A program made the translations under genes and the position numbers. Source: an uncultured Chromatiaceae bacterium (lineage in GTDB: Bacteria; Pseudomonadota; Gammaproteobacteria; Enterobacterales; Alteromonadaceae). Taken from it: DNA of 24,105 bases. This document shows positions 8,390 through 14,538 of this stretch, in pieces. A model generated the notes under the pieces. That model worked only from the letters and a program-made list of their open reading frames with translations, had not been told where the DNA came from and made no database searches. The stretch spans positions 1 through 24,105 of the forward strand of contig CAMLSF010000045.1 of assembly GCA_946482615.1 (NCBI GenBank). Direction: 5' to 3'. The stretch's first letter is position 1, and each line of letters starts with the position of its first letter.

Positions 8390-9649
8390 ATGGCGACAGA
8401 ACAAGCTTTGTTTAGGGCCAAAGCTTTGCAGGCACAGCAACAGCGACTTGAGGGTCAGGTCAGTATTGTTCAGCCTGTCAGCAGCTCGGTATTGTGTTTT
8501 TGTTTGGTGTTGATTGTATTTAGTCTGCTGCTGTTTTTACATCAGGCAAATTTTTCCCGTAAAGAGACAGTGCAGGGTTATCTGAAGCCTTCCGCTGGTG
8601 TTGTCCGTATCCAAAGCCAGCGTTCGGCTGTGCTCAAACAGCTTTATGTGCGGGATGGTGCCCGGGTCGAAGCCGGTCAGAAGCTGGCTTTATTGAGCAG
8701 TGATGAATTTCTGGCCGCCGGACATAGTTTGACCAGCCATTTGCAGGGTAGTCTTTTACATCAACTGGCTTTAAACAGCCAAAAGCAACAGGAACTTATG
8801 CAGAGTTTTGAGCAGCAAGGCCAGCAACTTGCGGCGCAAATTAACAACATCAAACAGCAGCTTTCAGACAACCAACGTCAGCAGAAACTACTTGTTCAGC
8901 GAATAACCTTGCAGGCGGAGCGCTTAGTCGCTCAGCAGGAACTGGCACTCCAAGGCCACTTACCCAGGCAGCAACTGGAACAACAACAAGATCAGCATCT
9001 GATGCTGCAGCAACAACTGGCTGAGGTGCAAACTTTGGCTCAATCCATTCGTCAGCAACAAATCCAATGGGAGCATCAGCGGCAGACTTTACCTGTGGAG
9101 CGCCAACGCCAGTTACAACAACTGAAAGCTGAGCGGCTGCAGTTTGAACAACAAAAAACCGAACTGCTGGCCCGCGGTGAAGTACTGTTAACAGCCCCTG
9201 TGGCAGGTCGGGTGACTAATATAGTCGTGAGTCAGGGACAACAACTGCAAGGCTCTCAGGTGCTGATGCAACTGCTGCCTGAATCTGGTTTTTTGTATGC
9301 TCAATTATTAGTACCAACCCGGGCTTTTGGCTTTATTCAACCAGGGCAACGGACCTGGCTCCGGTTTGATGCTTTTCCTTACCAGCGGTTTGGCTTGTAT
9401 CAGGGGGAAGTCAGTCAGCTGTCAAAAGCCGTGCTGATGGCGCAAGACCCTGATAGTCCGGTGCAGATCCGTGAACCTGTCTATCAGGTGCAGGTGCGGC
9501 TGAACCAGCAGTTCATTGAAGCCTACGGTGAGCGGATGCCTTTACAGGCCGGTATGTTGTTAAGTGCCGATATCATACTTGAACAACGTTCGGTGTTGAG
9601 TTGGTTATTGGATCCACTGGTCAGCTTAAAAGGTCGTTTTCAGATTTAG
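8390..9649 (+). CDS. HlyD/CvaA-family periplasmic adaptor of an ABC exporter
   Basis: This 419-residue membrane-fusion protein has a short cytosolic N-terminus and one membrane helix at about 31-51 (VLCFCLVLIVFSLLLFL). A first lipoyl half follows (VVRIQSQRSAVLKQLYVRDGARVEAGQKLALL), then a very Gln-rich coiled coil (about 110-270), the second lipoyl half (LTAPVAGRVTNIVVSQGQQLQGSQVLMQLLP) and a beta-barrel region (LRFDAFPYQRFGLYQGEV). This is the layout of adaptors partnering bacteriocin-type or RTX-type ABC exporters. They bridge the inner-membrane ABC protein to an outer-membrane channel such as TolC. The ATG at 8390 has a GGGGAG site 7 bases upstream. The open frame extends back to 8135, but that part runs into the divergent sialidase-like gene. 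It is followed by the peptidase-ABC gene and probably co-transcribed with it. No TolC homologue is in the window. Confidence 0.9.
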   Translation: MATEQALFRAKALQAQQQRLEGQVSIVQPVSSSVLCFCLVLIVFSLLLFLHQANFSRKETVQGYLKPSAGVVRIQSQRSAVLKQLYVRDGARVEAGQKLALLSSDEFLAAGHSLTSHLQGSLLHQLALNSQKQQELMQSFEQQGQQLAAQINNIKQQLSDNQRQQKLLVQRITLQAERLVAQQELALQGHLPRQQLEQQQDQHLMLQQQLAEVQTLAQSIRQQQIQWEHQRQTLPVERQRQLQQLKAERLQFEQQKTELLARGEVLLTAPVAGRVTNIVVSQGQQLQGSQVLMQLLPESGFLYAQLLVPTRAFGFIQPGQRTWLRFDAFPYQRFGLYQGEVSQLSKAVLMAQDPDSPVQIREPVYQVQVRLNQQFIEAYGERMPLQAGMLLSADIILEQRSVLSWLLDPLVSLKGRFQI

Positions 9650-9660
9650 ATCAGATATCA

Positions 9661-9668
9661 AAAGGAGG
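9661..9668 (+). promoter_or_regulatory. Near-perfect Shine-Dalgarno sequence preceding a micro-ORF
   Basis: AAAGGAGG at 9661-9668 closely complements the 16S rRNA 3' end and sits 8 bases before a GTG (9677). It is stronger than the sites of most annotated genes here. It is too far (about 75 bases) from the ABC gene start at 9743 to serve that gene directly. Confidence 0.6.
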
Positions 9669-9676
9669 TTGAGAGA

Positions 9677-9733
9677 GTGAACAGGATAGCAAAAAGCAGG
9701 TACTCACTCAGCTGGATTCAGCTTGGCTGTTAG
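9677..9733 (+). CDS. Possible 18-residue micro-ORF between the adaptor and ABC exporter genes
   Basis: GTG at 9677 opens an 18-codon frame ending with TAG at 9731-9733; the predicted peptide is MNRIAKSRYSLSWIQLGC. It is basic, with a terminal Cys and no double-glycine leader motif. The very strong AAAGGAGG upstream argues that ribosomes start here. Its stop codon overlaps the AGGA (9732-9735) that serves the ABC gene at 9743, so the likeliest role is a leader that couples or tunes translation of the exporter. An actual exported or signalling peptide is possible but less likely. I do not recognise the sequence, and coding status is unproven. Confidence 0.35.
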   Translation: MNRIAKSRYSLSWIQLGC

Positions 9734-9742
9734 GATATTCAG

Positions 9743-11857
9743 ATGCAAATCATCTATCAATCCGAAGCCGCTGAATGTGGGCTGGCTTGTCTGGCGATGG
9801 TTGCAGGCGCTTATGGTTACAAAACTGATATGGCCAGTTTGCGCCAGAGGTACCCATTGTCACTCAAAGGTGCGACGTTACAGCATTTAATGCAACTGGC
9901 TGATCAGTTGGGTTTGGCGGGCCGCGCCTTGCGGTTGGAGCCGGACGAACTGTCACAACTTAAACTTCCTTGTATTTTGCATTGGCAGATGAGTCATTTT
10001 GTAGTCTTGGTGAAAGTCAAAGGTCAGAAAATCCAGATTCTTGATCCGGCTTTTGGCAAGAGGGATTTAACTGCTGCCGATCTTGATCAATGCTTTACCG
10101 GTATTGCGCTGGAGCTGAGCCCGACTGCCGGGTTTGAAAAAGCTGATCAACGGCAGAGATTAACTATTCGGCAGTTTTGGTCCTCGGCGTCCGGGTTATG
10201 GCCAGCTTTAGCACGGATCCTGTTGATGTCTGTGGTACTGCAGTTTTTTTTGCTGGTAGCACCTTATTATATGCAGCTGGTTGTCGATGAAGTTTTAGTG
10301 AGCAGAGATCTGGATCTGCTGTATGTGCTGGCAGCTGGCTTTGGACTATTACTGCTGTTGCAAATACTGACCAATATACTGCGTAGCTGGTTGGTACTGC
10401 ATTTAGGCTCTGTATTAAATCTGCAACTGGCGACTAATCTGTTCCGGCACTTGTTGCATTTGCCACTGAGTTTTTTTGAAAAGCGTCATATGGGCGATAT
10501 AGTGTCGCGTTTTGGTTCTTTGCAACAGCTGCGGGAATTGCTGACGAATAGTCTGATTGAAGCTTTGATTGATGGCCTGATGGCTTCGGCTGTCCTGGTG
10601 TTACTTTTTGTTTATCAGCCCGTGCTGGCTTCCGTGGTGTTGGCAGCTGTGCTGCTTTATGCCTTATTGAGATTTATTTTTTATGCACCGCTCAAGCAAT
10701 GTACAGAGCAAAGCATCATAGCTCAGGCTAAAGAGCAATCCGGTTTTATGGAGAGCATTCGGGCCATTCAGTCGTTGCAGTTGTTTTCAAAACAAAGTCA
10801 GCGTTTAAGCTTATGGCAAAATCAGTACTCAACAGCTGTTGATCAACAATTCAGGCTGGGCCGCTGGCAAGTGTCGCTGCAGGCCGTGCATCAGTTGTTA
10901 TTTGGCCTTGAGCATATCATTGTGATTTATCTGGCGGCTTTGGCTGTGCTCGACACCAGATTTAGTGTCGGTATGTTGTTCGCTTTTGCCAGCTACAAAA
11001 GCCAGTTTACTCAAAGAGCTGCTGCTTTTATAGATCACTGGATTGAGTTCCGTATGCTGGAGCTGCACTTACAACGTCTGGCCGATATTGCCCTGGCTGA
11101 AACCGAAAGATCAGGCGAAAATCAGCCATATTTGCCGTTACAGGGCCATATTGAACTACGTGATCTGAGTTTTCGTCAGGCTGAACAGGAGCCCTGGTTA
11201 TTCCATCAGCTGAATTTCAAGCTTTCTCCCGGTGAAAGTGTCGCTATTGTTGGCCCATCAGGCATAGGCAAAACCAGTTTGCTCAAAGTCATTCTTGGCT
11301 TCGCCTGTGCGCAGCAGGGCAAAGTGCTGGTGGATGGTATGGAGTTAACCAGCTTTGGTTTACAGCACTACCGTAGTCAGGTTGCTGCTGTGATGCAGAA
11401 TGATCAGTTGTTGTCAGGTTCGATTCTGGACAATATCAGCTTTTTCAGCCCAAAACCTGAGGTTCAGCAGGTGATGTATTGCGCAGAACTTGCAGCTGTT
11501 CATCAGGATATAGTGGCTATGCCTATGGGCTACAATACACTGATTGGTGATATGGGTTCAGCTTTGTCGGGAGGGCAAAAACAACGGCTGCTGCTTGCCC
11601 GCGCTTTGTATCATAAACCCCGGGTGTTAGTGTTGGATGAAGCCACCAGCCACCTTGATTTGCTGCTGGAGGCCCGTGTGAATCAGGCTATTCGTCAGTT
11701 GCAGATCAGCCGTATTATAGTGGCGCACAGGCCTGATACTATTTTAACTGCGGATCGGATTTTATTGCTGCAGCAAGGCAAACTAACCGATATCACCCTC
11801 GAATTTCAGCAACTGCATAAGTCTGCTGCATCACTGCGTTATGCAGAAGCGACTTAG
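9743..11857 (+). CDS. Peptidase-C39-containing ABC exporter (bacteriocin/microcin type, CvaB-like)
   Basis: This 704-residue fused exporter cleaves the leader from its substrate and transports the mature peptide across the inner membrane using ATP. The N-terminal C39 domain (about 1-125) is intact: Gln6, nucleophile Cys12 in AECGLACLAM, His85 in SHFVVL and Asp101 in LDPAFG. The membrane domain (about 150-445) has roughly six helices. The nucleotide-binding domain has Walker A GPSGIGKTS (about 504-512), signature LSGGQKQR (about 608), Walker B VLVLDEAT (about 628) and H-loop IIVAHRP. All catalytic elements are present, so this should be active, unlike C39-like domains that lack the Cys. The family handles double-glycine leaders, but no such precursor gene is recognisable in the window. 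The start follows AGGATATTC. The last four bases overlap the stop of the convergent VOC gene. Confidence 0.93.
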   Translation: MQIIYQSEAAECGLACLAMVAGAYGYKTDMASLRQRYPLSLKGATLQHLMQLADQLGLAGRALRLEPDELSQLKLPCILHWQMSHFVVLVKVKGQKIQILDPAFGKRDLTAADLDQCFTGIALELSPTAGFEKADQRQRLTIRQFWSSASGLWPALARILLMSVVLQFFLLVAPYYMQLVVDEVLVSRDLDLLYVLAAGFGLLLLLQILTNILRSWLVLHLGSVLNLQLATNLFRHLLHLPLSFFEKRHMGDIVSRFGSLQQLRELLTNSLIEALIDGLMASAVLVLLFVYQPVLASVVLAAVLLYALLRFIFYAPLKQCTEQSIIAQAKEQSGFMESIRAIQSLQLFSKQSQRLSLWQNQYSTAVDQQFRLGRWQVSLQAVHQLLFGLEHIIVIYLAALAVLDTRFSVGMLFAFASYKSQFTQRAAAFIDHWIEFRMLELHLQRLADIALAETERSGENQPYLPLQGHIELRDLSFRQAEQEPWLFHQLNFKLSPGESVAIVGPSGIGKTSLLKVILGFACAQQGKVLVDGMELTSFGLQHYRSQVAAVMQNDQLLSGSILDNISFFSPKPEVQQVMYCAELAAVHQDIVAMPMGYNTLIGDMGSALSGGQKQRLLLARALYHKPRVLVLDEATSHLDLLLEARVNQAIRQLQISRIIVAHRPDTILTADRILLLQQGKLTDITLEFQQLHKSAASLRYAEAT

Positions 11858-12219
11858 CTTTTCGGCTGCCAGAGTTCAAATCTGTTGCCTTCAGGGTCCA
11901 TGGCCCAGCCAAATTTGCCATAGTCACCATCTTCAATCTGATCATCGACCCAGACATTGGCGGCTTTCAGTTGTCTTAACATAGCCTCTAAGTCTGTGAC
12001 TCTGTAATTCACCATACTTTGCTGGCTCTGAGCACCAAAATAAGTTGTGTTGGCGGCGAAAGTGGACCAGACAGTTTCATCTCCGGCTTTAGCGATAAAG
12101 CTGCCATAAGGGGCGCCAGGCTCAAGCGGAATACCTAAGTGTTGCTGATACCAGAGGGCTAAAGCTTGAGGATCTTTAGCACGAAGAAACACACCACCTA
12201 TACCTGTCACTTTTTCCAT
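11854..12219 (-). CDS. VOC-superfamily (glyoxalase/bleomycin-resistance-like) protein
   Basis: This 121-residue single-module vicinal-oxygen-chelate protein has paired beta-alpha-beta-beta-beta units. The first half opens VTGIGGVFLRAKDPQALALWYQQHLGIPLE. The second opens MVNYRVTDLEAMLRQLKAANVWVD and ends with the typical DPEGNRFELWQP, whose Glu is a usual metal ligand. The first-position His/Gln ligand is not obvious. Family members include metal-dependent lyases, isomerases, dioxygenases and drug-binding proteins, so the reaction cannot be assigned. It lies 12 bases downstream of the MtnK-like gene with AGGAG in the gap, so the two are almost certainly co-transcribed. Its stop codon overlaps the convergent ABC exporter gene by four bases, leaving no room for a dedicated terminator. 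Confidence 0.85.
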   Translation of the reverse strand: MEKVTGIGGVFLRAKDPQALALWYQQHLGIPLEPGAPYGSFIAKAGDETVWSTFAANTTYFGAQSQQSMVNYRVTDLEAMLRQLKAANVWVDDQIEDGDYGKFGWAMDPEGNRFELWQPKS

Positions 12220-12231
12220 CGAATACTCCTG

Positions 12232-13404
12232 TTATTGCGTCAGTGTTGCCACTAACTGTTCTGGTGTGATCTGCCGGCGTAGCATAATCAAATCCTGACC
12301 CAGTGCCAGCAGTTGCCGCTGAACCTCAAGTTTAAAACTGTTAGCCGTTAACTTTTTCAGTTCATCAGCCTGTGCCCAGCCGACAGTCCGGCGGATGAGC
12401 TCGCAACCAGCATAACCTAAAGTATCCTGCCATAACTGGTGTAAAAAAAACTGTTGATAGATGGCATTCTGAAAACTCTGATCTTGGGTTTCCTTTTGCA
12501 TCAAAGCGCCGAATGTTTTAGAAAACTCCTGCCATAATGCGTTGATTTGAAGAGAAAAATACTGTTGGTTTTGAGTCTTTTGGGCGGGATTTTGCACCAT
12601 TAAATTTAAAATAAGGCTGGCGATAAAAGTGCCTGTATCAAAGCCTATAGGGCCATAACAGCCAAATTCTGCCCCTATCACTTTGTATTCTTCATGGTTA
12701 ACCAGCACGTTACCGCAGTGCAAATCGCCATGCAGTAAGGCTTGAGGTTTGGCCAGAAAATCTGCTTTTAACTGAGCCACTTCCGCCTGCAGTGTTTCAT
12801 TAAGCCATAACTCCCGCAGTTCAGGCAGTTGCGCCACACTGAGACTATTGCGTTCATGGTTACAGTAGGGGTCGGTAAACACCAGATCTTCAGTCACAAG
12901 GCAAAGTTCAGGGTTGTTAAATTGCAGTTGCCGTGCTTTTTTTACCGGACCAGTCAGCACAAAGTCGCTACTGTAAAAACTGGTTTTTGCCAGATAACGC
13001 CCCAGATGCAGACCAATATTGGCTGGTTGTTGTCCTGCCCTGAACGCGCTTCTGAGCACAGCACAATCAGATAAATCTTCCAGCAATAAAGCTGCAAGCT
13101 CCTGATCATAATGCAAAACTTCCACCAGATACTCAGGGCATATTTTTGCATGATGTTTTAAGACATCGGCTTCAATTTGTGCTCTGTGTAAGCTGACCGG
13201 CCAGTGCTGGGTTAGCCCTGAATGTTCAGGCAAAGCTTGTTTGACAATAAGGCTGGTGCCTCTGTTATTTTTAACTCTGAACACCTGATTCAGGCCAGTG
13301 GTATCCAGCAGTTCTGCAGTCAACTGACTATGGTCGCCGAACAAATCGCTGTGCTTATCGGCAAATAATGCGGCGTGTTTTGGGCTTAACACTTGGTAAG
13401 GCAT
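12232..13404 (-). CDS. Divergent S-methyl-5-thioribose kinase-like protein with altered active-site motifs
   Basis: Over its length (390 residues from the chosen start) this resembles MtnK, the methionine-salvage kinase that phosphorylates methylthioribose. Shared blocks are SLIVKQALPE, TSFYSSDF, FNNPELC-ITEDLVFTDPY, LLHGDLHCGN (catalytic Asp227), YGPIGFDTGTFIASL and GYAGCELIRRTVGWA. Key positions differ, however. The DXE metal motif (IDAEF or IDPEF in true MtnK, from memory) reads VIGAEF, with Gly (codon 12673-12675) in place of Asp. The nucleotide-loop GDGN is replaced by DTTG. WPLTLDRAR reads WPVSLHRAQ. The neighbour is a VOC protein, with no mtnA or other salvage gene, so a changed substrate or lost kinase activity is plausible. 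The start at 13404 (MPYQVLSPKHAALFADKH) fits the family. A GTG at 13473 is in frame but would read through a hairpin and add a hydrophobic stretch. No clear ribosome binding site is seen. Confidence 0.75.
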   Translation of the reverse strand: MPYQVLSPKHAALFADKHSDLFGDHSQLTAELLDTTGLNQVFRVKNNRGTSLIVKQALPEHSGLTQHWPVSLHRAQIEADVLKHHAKICPEYLVEVLHYDQELAALLLEDLSDCAVLRSAFRAGQQPANIGLHLGRYLAKTSFYSSDFVLTGPVKKARQLQFNNPELCLVTEDLVFTDPYCNHERNSLSVAQLPELRELWLNETLQAEVAQLKADFLAKPQALLHGDLHCGNVLVNHEEYKVIGAEFGCYGPIGFDTGTFIASLILNLMVQNPAQKTQNQQYFSLQINALWQEFSKTFGALMQKETQDQSFQNAIYQQFFLHQLWQDTLGYAGCELIRRTVGWAQADELKKLTANSFKLEVQRQLLALGQDLIMLRRQITPEQLVATLTQ

Positions 13405-13416
13405 CAGGAAACAGAT

Positions 13417-13469
13417 CCATAAAATAAAGGCCATCATCGCAAACCCATGAGGGCGGCACAATGGCCTTT
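13417..13469 (-). terminator. Terminator- or attenuator-like hairpin before the MtnK-like gene
   Basis: Read on the minus strand, AAAGGCCAT (13469-13461) pairs perfectly with ATGGCCTTT (13434-13426). The 26-base loop contains a smaller CCC/GGG hairpin. A T-rich run (TTTATTTTATG) follows the second arm. It lies between the lipoprotein stop (13502) and the chosen MtnK-like start (13404). It could end lipoprotein transcription or attenuate read-through into the downstream pair. Confidence 0.4.
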
Positions 13470-13501
13470 TCACTCCGAAGCTTGGCCCGCTCCGTTAAAA
13501 A

Positions 13502-14332
13502 CTAAGGTTGTACTGCAGTAAAACGCAACAAAGCCGCAGTCCGGGCTTTATAAAAAGCCAAACCCGAGTCATTCAGGCTGTAGTTATCTATCCCCTGAAT
13601 AGTGGTCAGAAACTGCTGCTCAACCGAAGCATTCAGGCAGGCTTTTTGGGTGGTGGCCATAGGTTTAAAGGTCAGACGCAGACCTTCAGTCTCATAAGCT
13701 CCGGTAAACTGATTACAGCCGGCAAAACCGCTGACTCTGCCGTCTTCGCCAAACTGCAGGTAAGGTGTCAGATCGGGTTCTGTTGTTGGAATCTCTTGCC
13801 CCATTAATTCGGTCAGCTTCCAGCGCACTCCTGTCAGTGTATGTTCTGCGACAGTCGTTTGTTTCGTCAGCTTGTAGTTGTCCGCTAAATCACCAGTGAT
13901 CAACTGACCTTGCATATCCAGCTGGAACAACTGATTCTCGCCCACTTTATACAAAGCCGGACCATCTTTTTGGTTTAGCAAACGAATCACAGAACCCTTT
14001 GCATCCCACTCAAACTTGCCTTCTTGCTTAAAAGCTGTGCTGTTTTTACCCAGATAAGTAGTGCTGAGCAGATAACTATTGTCCATATTTAATGTTAACG
14101 AGGTTTCAATCCCTTCACAGTCAGCACAAGGCACTACACCTTTGTATTCGCCTGCCCAATCCAGGGAATTAGCGCTGTTATGGCTGTTGTCTGGTATGGC
14201 CGCCTTTTCTGCCGCAGCTGTGTTTTGTGTTGGTGTTGAAGGCTGGACAGGCGCTGAAGGCTCTGTTGGTGCAGGTCCACAGGCTGCCACTACCAGCCAC
14301 GCTGTCAGGCTTACTATCAGTGGTTTCATCAT
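13502..14332 (-). CDS. Outer-membrane lipoprotein with NlpE-like and META (HslJ-like) domains
   Basis: This 276-residue lipoprotein starts MMKPLIVSLTAWLVVAACGP: a signal peptide with lipobox VAAC, lipidated Cys18 and Gly at +2, which favours outer-membrane sorting. A Pro/Thr/Ala-rich linker (about 20-60) leads to an NlpE-like N-domain (about 68-168) with the diagnostic Cys pair in GVVPCADCEGIETSLTL. A META domain follows (about 175-274; LTGVRWKLTELMGQ, GRVSGFAGCNQFTGAYE, MATTQKAC). In E. coli NlpE signals surface and envelope stress to Cpx, and HslJ is linked to heat and novobiocin tolerance. Here both types are fused in one chain, so an envelope-stress role is inferred. The start follows GGAGAGAGTTT; a more upstream in-frame start at 14356 would place charged residues before the signal peptide. 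It is divergent from an RND efflux operon. Confidence 0.88.
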   Translation of the reverse strand: MMKPLIVSLTAWLVVAACGPAPTEPSAPVQPSTPTQNTAAAEKAAIPDNSHNSANSLDWAGEYKGVVPCADCEGIETSLTLNMDNSYLLSTTYLGKNSTAFKQEGKFEWDAKGSVIRLLNQKDGPALYKVGENQLFQLDMQGQLITGDLADNYKLTKQTTVAEHTLTGVRWKLTELMGQEIPTTEPDLTPYLQFGEDGRVSGFAGCNQFTGAYETEGLRLTFKPMATTQKACLNASVEQQFLTTIQGIDNYSLNDSGLAFYKARTAALLRFTAVQP

Positions 14333-14454
14333 AAACTCTCTCCATCTTTCGGTCATTCAGGGCATTTTGTTTCTCTGCAGTTTAAAGGTTGTGGCCTTTA
14401 CCAAAGCTGAATTGACAGGAAAAACACCACACCAACCTGTATTCACAACCGCTG

Positions 14455-14479
14455 GTCACAGCATGCTGGAGCCTGTGAC
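14455..14479. promoter_or_regulatory. Inverted repeat GTCACAG-N11-CTGTGAC between the lipoprotein and RND genes
   Basis: Two perfect 7-base arms (14455-14461 and 14473-14479) are separated by 11 bases, with centres 18 bp apart. They sit 60 bases before the RND permease and about 120 before the lipoprotein start. The geometry suits a dimeric regulator controlling both divergent genes. No regulator gene is adjacent. The half-site order is opposite to the CRP consensus. Confidence 0.35.
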
Positions 14480-14538
14480 AGCGCTGGTTACACTGATGAG
14501 CATCAGCTATTTGTCCCTGAATAGAGTAGAACAAAGTC

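Noticed and set aside
8244..8513. An 89-residue plus-strand frame considered as a possible precursor peptide for the C39 exporter
   Set aside because: It has no ribosome binding site, no double-glycine leader pattern, and runs out of frame into the adaptor gene.
12829..13151. Two short frames (12829-13074 + and 12954-13151 -) overlapping the MtnK-like gene
   Set aside because: They are antisense or frame-shifted shadows of a gene with continuous family similarity on both sides.
13405..13473. N-terminal extension of the MtnK-like protein from GTG 13473
   Set aside because: It adds a hydrophobic stretch absent from the family and reads through a terminator-like hairpin.
14455..14479. CRP binding site
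   Set aside because: The half-sites are TCACA then TGTGA, the reverse order of the CRP consensus (TGTGA-N6-TCACA), with the wrong spacing.
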